NCBI GenBank assembly: GCA_027604005.1
Contig: JADGJT010000317.1
Coordinates: 1-27,270, forward strand
Length of the DNA stretch: 27,270 nucleotides
Source: Dinochytrium kinnereticum
Lineage: Eukaryota; Chytridiomycota; Chytridiomycetes; Chytridiales; Chytridiaceae
Reading direction: 5' to 3'
Shown: positions 1 through 10,100 of the stretch, in pieces
How positions within the stretch are numbered: position 1 is the first letter of the stretch
Layout of the letters: every line of letters begins with the position of its first letter
Position numbers and translations under genes: made by a program
The notes under the pieces: generated by a model
Databases searched by the model: none
Told to the model about the DNA's origin: nothing
The model's input: only the letters and a program-made list of their open reading frames with translations

Positions 1-315
1 CCCCAACACTTAGGGTCACCGCCATGTCCCCACGTCACCCCCACCCAAACGACAATACTGATAAGTGTTTATTATTCATAATGATCATGATTATTATTAT
101 TTTCAATTTCAAACCCTTCTTCCCCCCCTCATCCCATCCCATCCCATCCATCATCTTCTTCTTCATCATCCGATTTCCCCCTCAAAAACTTTTGTACATA
201 AAATTATTATTTAGTACTAATTATTATTGCCACCTCACTCACCTCACACCGTCTTTCCCACGCTCACCCCCACCCTCACCCCACACCCCACATCCCACAC
301 CCCATCCGTCCATCC
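1..315. other. Upstream region of the Q-rich gene, simple sequence
   Basis: No gene is supported here. The stretch is C- and T-rich. It holds short ATT repeats near 88-105 and a run of about four CATCC units at 130-155, followed by CACC/CCCA-rich sequence from 240 to 315. It is best read as promoter and 5' UTR of the gene that begins at 316. Open frames across it have simple-repeat composition and look like chance. Confidence 0.5.
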
Positions 316-1925
316 ATGCACTCGCCGTCATCATCCCCGCACCCATCCCCATCTGCATCCCTCAAGGACATGGCCGCCGACGACGAGCAAGCTGCCGCCC
401 CCTCGGCCCCTTCTCCCCCACCCCCGCTGCTCCTGATGGAGCCTCCATCTCTCACCTGCGAGGATTCTGCCTCCTCAAGGGGCTCCTCTCCTTCCGCATC
501 CATCGCGTCTTCCTCATCCTCCTCTTCTTCCACTATGCTGAGAAAACAACAGCGCTCCGCTGTTTCGTTCCGTGAGGTACCCTTCCTCCCCCCCCATACC
601 ACAATTTTTTTTCTCCTTTTTGTTTTTCTCTTTTTGCTTGCTTATCATGCCCTAACTGGGTTGACGCACTCAACGCCTGCGGTGCCCACCCTTCTCATTG
701 ACTCGCATGAGTGGTCTGGGATCTCCTGTTGTCACCCGCCACTAAACAATCATTTTTTTGCTTTCTTCAGGTGGTTGTCGTGGGATACACACACGCAAAG
801 TACGACTACGACCGTACCAGCACCACCGTGGACCCTTTGACTCCTCTAGATGTTCAGGACCTGTTGGAGATGCGCTCAGAGATGAAAAAGACCACGGATG
901 ACATGTACAGGTCTGCTGCCCTTCGTGCTCTCATGCTCAGCAGCCAGCAGCCACAGCAGCATCAGCAAGGTCTCAATTCCTCCGCTTTGTCGCAATCCCT
1001 TCTTTTCCAGCAGCAATCGAACAGCTATGAGCAAGCCTGGGATGCAGGCTACTTGAAACCTCAGCAAACCCTGAATGCCCACTCGATGATGGACTCTGCT
1101 GTGGTGATGTCTGTCGTTGACTCTGTCCTCTTTTCAACATCACCACGCTCCGATGACCTCCCCGCCGCTCTCTCTTCCCGCATGTCCCTCGGCTCTGCCC
1201 CGTCGGCAAAACCTGCGCCATCCTATTCGCAGCAGCAGATGCTATGGGCTCCTTCGAATGAGCAGCTGCAGTATATGCACCGAAATGCCACCAATGCTCT
1301 TCCCCCTTTTCCTCTTCCTCAGGCTGCTGCTTGGCAGAACGGAGGTACCAACAAGCCAATATCGGGGCCCACGACTGGGTATGGTAGGAACTCAAACCCG
1401 AGGACCCCAGTCACTGCCAATACTTTGAACCAGCCTTCAGTTTCGTTTGGAGGGATGGTATCTCTGCCACCTTTTCAGGGTGGTCAGGCATTGGCGGGAC
1501 AGGCGGGGAATAGGAATTCGGGGACTGCTTATGGAAAACAGACTCACCATCAGCAGCAACAGCAAATATATTCGTGGCCTCAGTCTGCTTCGAATGCATC
1601 CCAGCACTCTGTCAGGACGAATGCTGCGCTTTCTCAGTCATCCCTTGCGGCTCTTCACCAACAGCAGCAGCACCAACGCCAGCTTCAGCACCAGTTTACT
1701 CACCAGGTGGATAATCCTGCGATTTCGGGCTCTGGTGCATGGAATCAGCAGAGCGGGGGATTCCGACAGCCTCATCAGCAGCAAGGCTGGATGGCAGGTC
1801 CTGCAGGGATGAACTATCAGCAACAGCAGCATAGATATTTCAGCGGAGTGCCTGCTGGGAATGCCGCATTTCAGACGAGTATGATGCCAAGGACCGTTCC
1901 GGTTGGGCCTGTATATTTTGGATAG
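316..1925 (+). CDS. Q/S-rich protein of unknown function, two exons
   Basis: Exons 316-576 and 771-1925 give 471 aa. The intron (donor GTACCC after a phase-0 GAG, acceptor CTTTCTTCAG) removes 194 nt and joins SFRE to VVVVGYTHAKYDYDR. Residues 1-75 are Ser/Pro-rich and acidic. About residues 80-130 are the only ordered-looking part: VSFRE, then YTHAKYDYDRTS, then a charged helix (DVQDLLEMRSEMKKTTDDMYR). The remaining 340 residues are low complexity, with many Q runs (QQPQQHQQ, QQQQHQRQLQHQ), S, N, G and aromatics, like prion-like or RNA/transcription-associated proteins. No catalytic domain, signal peptide or membrane segment is visible. The VSF-then-YDR arrangement resembles a short motif I recall from other fungal proteins, without an assigned function. 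The product is unrecognised; the start is the first ATG giving this frame. Confidence 0.75.
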
Positions 1926-2883
1926 ATTTATATTATGCCTTCTTTTTTTTTTCTCTGCCTGTTTTTATCTTTGCTTTTCGTGTATGTATCGGAATCACTC
2001 GTCCCTAAACCCCTAGTTCTCCTCTGTCTATTTTTGGTTATTGTGTGAAATAGTCTCGATAGAAAACCCCAATTTTTTAAGTGTGTTCTTTACCTTCGCC
2101 TCACAATTATTTTATATGTAGCGACCTTCTTTCATTCCCTTTCCCCATCCCCACTTTTTTTTTTTTTTTTGCCTTTCCTACCCCTATTTCTATTTCACTC
2201 TTTTTGTACGTGCAAGAACTTTAGACCACGATTTATCTTACTATACATTCCTCTTTTTCTTATATAGCAGTTACTTTTTTTTCACATCCCCTTTGTACCC
2301 CAACCCACCCTTCACTCGCACTTGATATAATATTTTTTTTCAACCTTCTGTTTTTTTCTTCTCTTACCTCCCCTTCGAACCTGTAATTTGCGGATGATTA
2401 TTCTGGCCTTATTTTCCTCCATTTATTATATTTTTTTTTTCCAATTGGAATTTATCGGAGGGAGGCAATATGTTTTTGTTTTTGTTTTTTGTGAAATTGG
2501 TAAATATTTTTTTGTTTCTTCTTTCCTTTTTTCTTTTTTTTTTTTGTTTGTTGCTGTCGTGTTTGTGTGAAGCCTTTAGCCATTCTTTTTATTATCCTAT
2601 TATAATTTTGGAACCTTTATCTTCATGTGAAAACAAGCTTCTTCTTTTTTATCTTTTCTTTCTTCTTTGGATTTCTTGTCCGAGGGTTTATTGTCTTCCT
2701 GTTTTATCTTCTTCTTGTTGTTGTTGTTTCTGACGATTGTGACGATGGATGCTTCATGCTTCAGCCTGTCGATCAATAACCTCTGGGTCGCCCCCTTTTC
2801 CGCATTCTGTAATTTCATAATAAACATCCAAATCCACCAGGGTATTTGTCACTTTTGAAATTTCGCAGCATCTTGAACCCCAC
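1926..2883. other. T-rich intergenic region
   Basis: There are 958 bp between two genes on the same strand. Nearly all of it is T-rich on the plus strand, with several runs of T (for example 2155-2170 and around 2530-2545). It probably holds the 3' UTR of the first gene and the promoter of the next. I see no convincing gene; the open frames here encode F/L/S-rich low-complexity peptides made by the T runs. Confidence 0.6.
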
Positions 2884-4955
2884 ATGGGGGAAAGCGAGAC
2901 GACATCCCCAAAAGGGCCAAAACCGAACCTCCCATACTTCTACAAAGACAAATCGAACGTGCTTCCGAAGCTGATAGTGGAATGGCTCATGCCAAAGATG
3001 CAGAGGGTCATTGACCTTTACGTTGAGCAAGCGAAACCATCCAACCTGCATGGACTCAAGGCCTCTCAGCTTGTTTATCACATCTCTTTTGGAGGGAAAC
3101 TTGAAGTGTGAGGACTTGTCTCTTCCTTCTCTGACCCGTTTCAAGTCTGATTTTCTTTTCGTCTAATCGTCCTCTCCCCTATTCCTCTTCATATTGAAAC
3201 AAACAAAACCATCAATAGGTCCGCCATTCCCACCCCAGAACACTGCCTGACAGTGATATGCTACCTCCTCGTTCTCCACTTTCTCAAAATGATACCCCCA
3301 GGCATTTCCTCCAGTAATAACGTCCATGATCTACGGTACGGAACACACTTTGAACAAGGATGGCAACCTCCCTTTCCTCTTTTTTGGGGAAAGTTGACGT
3401 TGGATAATTGGGCAGTTTTGAAGGATGGTAGGCATATGATTGGGGTTTTTTTGGATCGGGTTTCCGAGGGGTTGGGGGAGGAGGATTTGGGGGCTTGGGA
3501 GGGGGTTGCGGCTGTGATGTGTTTTGGACATGTTATGGTTGAGGCGTTGATGTTGCATACGCCTATTTCTAATGGTATCTTTTTTTTTTTTCATTGTCTC
3601 TTTGTTCGTTTCACTTGCGTTTTGTTTTTATTCTTCTTCGTTGGTCACCTTGCTGTTGCTTCTTTATCTTTTTTTAGCGGACGCGCTTGTTTCGCAAAAA
3701 TCGTTGCTCCTACTAGACACTGACGATCGACTCCACAGAATACAGCATCTTGTACCGCGCCCTCGCAACCTTCCACGCCCTCCAATGCATCCGTCCCCCC
3801 AAAACCACCCGCGAGCGTCAAACCCTCTCAAATCACACCACAATCCGCGACATTCTCCAAGACGGAGGCCTGACGCTAAGGTTCTTCCAAAACCCCCACG
3901 TCCCACCCTCAATTCAACGCGTCACGACCAAATCGATCCTGACGCTTCTGGATGAAGCGGATGAGACTCAGGACGATCAGCTTGGGCAATCGCTGATCAA
4001 CTTGATGAGGATGAGGAACTCGGAGGAGTATGATGCCATCTTGAAGAGGTTGCAGAGGTTGCAGAGGTTTAGGGCTGGGTTGAGGAAGTCGGGGGGGTTG
4101 GGGAAGGTGGATGGTGGGGAGTTGGGGAGTCCTGTTGTCGTTCCGGGTGTTTTAGGGGTGCCACATACGAGCGTGGGGAAAGAGGGTCGATCTGAGGATG
4201 CTGCACCCAGAGTTGTTGATGAACGTCTGACGGTCACGAGAACGTTTGAAGGGTCGGATGATGTGAGATCAGTGTCTCAGTTTCAAACAATTCAAGAGGT
4301 TCCCGCAAACATTGTCATCAGCGTGGACATGGGAGGAGCTCCAAAGTTTGATCTGAACGCGTCGGGTGAGGGCTTGGAGTCTGAAAGAGATGTGGGGATT
4401 GAGATTGAAGTCGACAACACTGCTGCAACTTCAAGGATAAGCTCGGTTCAATCTCTTCCTCAGATTGAGCGGCAAAGTGTTCTGGAGACACTAGGACATG
4501 TTTCACAGAACCTTTCAACCCTCCCAACAGCCGAAACCATCATTGCACCCTCCATCTCTATCAAACGCATTCTGGAAGAGCCTGATTCAAGTCAAAAACA
4601 CCCCGAGCCACCCAAAAAACCACGCATCGAACCTCCAACAATTACATCCCCACAACCCACCTGGATGACCACAACCGCATTAGAAGCCCAACAATCTCTC
4701 GCGTCTCTCTCTATCTCAATCTTCCCATCAGGGGTTGTGGCGTTCCATGAAACTCCTTTGAAGCAGGGCTGGCACCATGCTGAGGTGTTTAGAAAGGACA
4801 AGTTGGTGGTTTCGGAGGTGATGTCGGAAGTGAAGGAGGTGGGGAATATTCCTGGGGAGATTGTGGAGGTTCTGAAGACGGTGAGGAGGTCGAGGGATAT
4901 GGCTGTCAAGTTTCAGAAGGCTGTTGATGGACTTGCGAGGATGGTTCCGAGTTGA
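2884..4955 (+). CDS. Unrecognised 598-aa protein, three exons
   Basis: The preferred model is 2884-3107, 3219-3574 and 3739-4955. Intron 1 (GTGAGG...CAATAG) splits a Val codon and joins KLEV to SAIPTPEHCL. For intron 2 (donor GTATCT after AATG) I chose the acceptor CCACAG at 3737-3738 because it restores the long downstream frame and joins HTPISN to EYSILYRALATF. The acceptor TTTTTTTAG at 3676-3677 looks stronger but leads into a frame that stops at 3955. Residues 1-300 look globular and helical, rich in Leu, Trp and aromatics (VLPKLIVEWLMPKMQRVI; LRFFQNPHVPPS). Residues 330-520 are variable and charged, and the last 80 form another helical segment. I recognise no family. A faint likeness of the FFQNPHVP stretch to meiotic Mei4-type proteins is too weak to use. 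Confidence 0.7.
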
Positions 4956-5478
4956 TTTTTGTGGGTGGGGTTCATGTTGGGATTTGGGGTGATTTTTTTT
5001 TTTTTTTTTTGCCGTCGTGGCTATCTTATTATATAAAGAAGTATGGCTGCTTGCATGCAATGCCAACACCACTTGACGGCGAAAAGATGTGGCGACGTAA
5101 GCGCCTATGTAAGAAAATGAAAAAAAGAAGGAAAGCTTACAGGGACGTGCAAAAAAGATGACAAGCAATTATTCATTTGATTCTTTTTAAAAAGGTCCTT
5201 GCGACTGTTGCAGCGTTCCTTTAAAATCCAGATCCAAACAACAAGCTACTCTTCTCTTTCCGTCCCCAAGTATGGTCAGAAAGTAAGCCTCTCAACAATA
5301 AAATAAAATACAACCCCAACAAACGAACGCATCAGCATGCGAGATCTCTAAAAAAGTAAATTTTGCAGTTTCATTTTTGCAATGCCACAACGACAAAACA
5401 GCGTTCGTATGCCTCTCCCAGGCCCAAAGGTATATTCACATCGATCGCCTCATCCCTACCCGCAATCAAACGCCCGAA
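4956..5478. other. Intergenic region, 3' UTR then carrier promoter
   Basis: There are 523 bp between two plus-strand genes. A run of about 19 T near 4992-5010 lies just after the stop codon of the upstream gene. The rest is A-rich and not repetitive. Overlapping short open frames at 5363-5585 include the first carrier exon but do not encode a separate protein. Confidence 0.5.
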
Positions 5479-6758
5479 ATGCATCAAGGACAGCATGCTC
5501 ATCCCTCTCTACAGGACTTTATCGCGGGTTGCTTGGCGGGGATGGCCCAAGTAAGAAGATCTCTAGAGCCCATGACATAGAATAACAACGATTTTTTTTT
5601 CTTATGAATAATAAATAAAGGTTGCGGTTGGACATCCTCTGGATACGGTTAAGGTCCGGTTACAGTTGGAAGGGTCTTCAAAGTTTAAAGGTTTTGTTGA
5701 ATGCTTCTTTTTTTTTTTTGTGTGTGTGAATCCAAAGTCTGAATGGAGTGAGTAGGCCCTTTAGATTGCATTTTAAAGACAGTCAAATATGAAGGCATTC
5801 TTGGTCTCTACAAAGGCATGGCCGCTCCTCTAGCCGGTACGATCCATGACTTACCTTTGCATTCACCCAAATATATATAAACTAACCAAGCGCATTTCAC
5901 AGGAATCGGTCTCGTCAACGCCGTCCTCTTCTCCGCCTACGGCTGTTGCAAAGAGATTCTCAAAGACCCGAAACACCCCGAACGACCTCTGAAGATTCGC
6001 CAAATGGCAGCAGCCGGGGCTGGAGCCGGGATCATCCAGGCATTCGTCGCGGGACCGATCGAATTGCTCAAGATCAGGTTGCAGGCTCAGTACACTGCTG
6101 AGGCGGGGAGCGCGAAAAGTCATCTAGGGCCTGTTCAGGTTGCTAGATCGTTGATTCGGGATCATGGAATTGTGAGAGGGTTGTTTCATGGCACTTGGGC
6201 GACAGTTGTGAGGGAAATTCCGGTTGGGGTTACTTCTTCTATTTTCAGCTAGTGTTTTTGTTTTGTTTTTTTCGGTGGCGAGGCATGAATGCTCAAATTG
6301 TTTTGTTTTCTTTTTTCAGGCTTATGCTGGGTTTTATGGTGGATTTGAGTATACCAAGCGTTTCCTATCATCTAAAACCCACCCGGACGCACCACTCCCT
6401 GTTTCAAGGTTAATGATTGCCGGAGCGGTTGGCGGGGTAATGTATTGGACATGCTGCTGTAAGCTCGTATCCCTTTTACCCCTCCTCACCTGTTCGTTAT
6501 CGTAGATCCTCTGGACGTTGTCAAATCGCGCATCCAACACGCTCAGCCTGGGACGCGATCCACTGCGATTTTAACGAACCTTCATGAGATTTACATGGAG
6601 GTGGGATTGAATGGATTGTTTAGAGGGTACGTTACGAGCGTTGTGAGGAGCATCCCTGCTGCAGGTATGGAGCGATGTTTATCGTTTTTTGGTGTGTCTA
6701 AATTGATGCAGCTGCTACGTTCACTGTTTATGAGTTGACTGTTCGAGCTTTAACTTAA
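5479..6758 (+). CDS. Mitochondrial carrier family (SLC25) transporter, carnitine/basic amino acid type
   Basis: Seven exons are proposed: 5479-5550, 5621-5690, 5783-5836, 5903-6222, 6320-6458, 6506-6664 and 6712-6758, about 286 aa. The three tandem carrier repeats are clear. Each carries the PX[DE]XX[KR] signature: [24 protein letters not shown] and [11 protein letters not shown]. The expected repeat elements LYKG, LFHG and LFRGY and six amphipathic membrane helices follow. Such proteins exchange solutes across the inner mitochondrial membrane. The [10 protein letters not shown] form of repeat 2 and the start [19 protein letters not shown] recall the carnitine-acylcarnitine/basic amino acid group (SLC25A20/29/45, plant BAC2), but the substrate cannot be fixed by eye. 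The exon 2/3 junction is the weak point: the model drops about nine residues of matrix loop 1. The start is the first in-frame ATG, 11 residues before LQDFIAG. Confidence 0.88.
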
Positions 6759-7120
6759 ACAATTTGTTTGACGATTGGCTATAGTTGTAATGTGTTGGGT
6801 CGCCTTATTTGAACCCATGATACCCCCGACCAAATATGTTCTTTCAAGAGTCGTTTTGTAATACTTTTTATTCTTAATAGATAAGGAATAGCACTAGCCG
6901 TGAATAGAACAGAGGAAACATAACAAAAAAAGAAAACAAACAGCTGTACAGTTATTCTTTACAGGGCACAAAGGGAAAATGGTCAAGAAAGAAAGGTGGT
7001 GAGGGTAGGGGGCGGGGAGATGGAAGACTGACCATGGCGGTTTACAGAGAAAAAAACAAAAGCACTTTGGTGAAAGGAACAAAAACACACTTGTCGATCT
7101 GGAAGACTGGAGGGACCCCT
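6759..7120. other. Convergent 3' intergenic region
   Basis: There are 362 bp between the stop codons of two genes that converge. It carries both 3' UTRs. No further gene or repeat is visible. Confidence 0.6.
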
Positions 7121-10100
7121 TTACTCTGCCTCCGCCCCAGCCGCAACGCCACCTTCCGCATCAATAGGCGGGTTAGCGAGCGCCGAAGTAGGTCGGCTGG
7201 GATGTCTCGACCCCGCCTTCGACATTGCCCTAGATGCTGCCTTGCTCCCAGTCTTACTTCCAGGCCGAGTGTTTGGCTGAGTCGACGGCTGCTGGGCCAC
7301 AGGCTGACTTTCCTCCACTTCACCTCCCTTCACACTCGCGGTAGACTGAGAACGCTTGGGCGTTTGTGCCGCTGAAGGTCTTTTCGACTCCTCCCCTGCA
7401 GCTTTAACGCTATGAGTAGATGGGGAGCGTTTGGGTGTATGGGGTTGAGCCTCTGAGTCCTCCCCACCTTTAATACTTGGAGCCCTCTTTGGCGTTTCAT
7501 CACCTCCTTTCAAACTCGACGATGACGGGACGCGTTTGGGGGTTTGAGCGGGGGACTGTCTCTCCTCACCATTCTTCATGCTTGAAGATGATGGCACACG
7601 TTTCGGGGTCTGAGCTTTCAGACTCCCAGAGGATGGCACCCTTTTCGGAGTTTGAGCCTCCGAGCCTTTGGAGGGTGTTGACGGGTTGGTCCTCCGTGAT
7701 TTATTTGGGGATTCAGGTCTCGATGCCGACGGTGTCACTGCAGCTGTTGGGGGTTTGGGAGCAGGGGTCTTGGACGGATCTCCAAAAATGATACGGATCT
7801 CTCGGTTCGCTGATGCAGGGGAATCGGATCCGTGAACGGCGTTTTGGGAGCCGTCTGTGCCAAAGAGTGCTCGGATCGAGTTGGGAGAGGTTTCGCGGGC
7901 CTTTTCGGAGTTGGTGGGACCGGCGAGGTCGCGCCAGGCTTTTATGGCTGCGGGTTTTTCGAGGATCATGGCGTAGATGGGTGCGCTGGTTTTTTTGGGG
8001 GAGGGGTGAACGGAAAACGGGTTAGATGGTTCGTATTTTTTGTTATTGTTTTTATTTGTAGAATGGAAGACCATAAACAACCAGAAAGGGAAATGTTTGG
8101 GAAGGGTAACGGGTTTAAGACCACAAACCTGCTCATCCAAGTAGTAAGCGTCTCATAAAATGCCTTCCCAACATGCTCCCCATAAAACTCTCTCGCCATC
8201 TCCTCAGACATAACAACCTCCATCTCCCTCACAACCGTGAACCCGTCCCCATGAATCCTCTCCAAGATCTCATCCTTTTTCATAGGATACACATCAGGCT
8301 TGATCAATGCAAGAGTCTGCTGAACCTCCTCATCGCCAAAGACAACCTTGATCTCTCGTTCAGCTGATGCGGGGGAATCGGATCCGTGAACGGCGTTTTG
8401 AGAGCCGTCTGTGCCAAAGAGAGCGCGGATAGAGTGTGGGGAGGTTTCGCGAGCCTTTTCGGAGTTGGTGGGGCCGGCGAGGGAGCGCCAGGCGGTGATG
8501 GCGCCTTCTTTCTCGAGGACTATGGCGTAGATTGGGGCGCTATTTAACAAACAAGAGAGTTAATGTTTGATGTACAAACGTACCCAATCTGACGATAAAG
8601 GCGATTTAAAAACTCACCTGCTCATCCAACTCGTAAGCTCCTCATAAAATCCTTTCCCCAAATGCTCCTTGTAAAACTCCCCAGCCCTCTCCTTGCTAAA
8701 CCTAACCTCCTTTTCCTCAACAACCTTAAACCCATCCTCCACAATCCTCTTTAAAATCTCATCCTTCTTATCCGGATAAGCATCCGGTTTAATCAACGCA
8801 AGCGTTCTCTCCACAGCAGCAACCTCAACGTGAGGCTCAGAAGAGTTAAAGACGACATTGATCTCTCTTTCGGCAGATGCAGGGGAATCGGATCCGTGAA
8901 CGGCGTTTTGAGAGCCGTCTGTGCCAAAGAGAGCGCGGATAGAGTGTGGGGAGGTTTCGCGAGCCTTTTCGGAGTTGGTGGGGCCGGCGAGGGAGCGCCA
9001 GGCGGTGATGGCGCCTTCTTTCTCGAGGACTATGGCGTAGATTGGGGCGCTATTTAACAAACAGGAGAGTTAATGTTTGATGTACAAACGTACCCAATCT
9101 GACGATAAAGGCGATTAAAAAACTCACCTGCTCATCCAGCTCGTAAGCTCCTCATAAAATCCTTTCCCCAAATGCTCCTTGTAAAACTCCCCAGCCCTCT
9201 CCTTGCTAAACCTAACCTCCTTTTCCTCAACAACCTTAAACCCATCCTCCACAATCCTCTTTAAAATCTCATCCTTCTTATCCGGATAAGCATCCGGTTT
9301 AATCAACGCAAGCGTTCTCTCCACCGCAGCAACCTCAACGTGAGGCTTGGAAGATCCAAACACAACATGGATCTCTCGTTCAGCAGACGCAGGGGAATCG
9401 GATCCGTGAACGGCATTTTGGGAGCCATCTGTGCCAAACCGAGCTCGGATCGAGTTGGGGGAGGTTTCGCGGGCCTTTTCGGAGTTGGTAGGACCTGCGA
9501 GGGAGCGCCAGGCGGTGATGGCGCCTTCCTTCTCGAGGATCATGGCGTAGATTGGGGCGCTTTTGGGGGGGGGAAGGGGGTGGTTGAAAAGTGGTGAGTA
9601 AATGTCAACTGAAAGTTATTCCAAAATATCAAGAACCAAAAAAAGAACAGCATGAAATAACATGAGTTTAAAATTTCAGCGTTGTGTGTTTGTTTTCGGT
9701 TTACAAAACAGACTACCAAAATCCCATCTCAAAAAAGGAAAAAGTCAAAAATTAACTAACCTGCTCATCCACCCAGTAAGTGTTTCAAAGAACGGCTTCC
9801 CAACATGCTCCTTATAAAACTCCTCCGCCATCTCCCTACTGAACGTCACCTCCCTCGCCTCAAGAATCTTAAAGCCCTCCCCAACAATCGCCTCTAAAAT
9901 CTCCTCCTTCCTCCCAGGATACGCATCCGGTTTTATTAATGCAAGCGTCCTCTCAGTCACCTCCGGTTCCGGTACAACAGCCGAAACAGTGTCACCAAAC
10001 ACCACATGAATCTCACGCGTCGCAGAGGTCGGGGAATCCGAGCCGTGGACGGCGTTTTGGGACCCGTCGGTGCCGTAGAGGGCTCTTAGGCTGTCGAAAA

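Noticed and set aside
24..575. Open frame encoding a Pro/His/Ile-rich peptide
   Set aside because: It is built from simple repeats and overlaps exon 1 of the Q-rich gene in another frame.
1926..2883. Possible transposon or small membrane-protein genes in T-rich DNA
   Set aside because: The F/L-rich open frames come from T runs; no terminal repeats, target-site duplication or transposase motif is visible.
3572..3955. Frame continuing from the strong acceptor at 3676-3677
   Set aside because: Its product is Arg/Pro/His-rich and stops soon, while the overlapping frame runs 400 codons to 4955.
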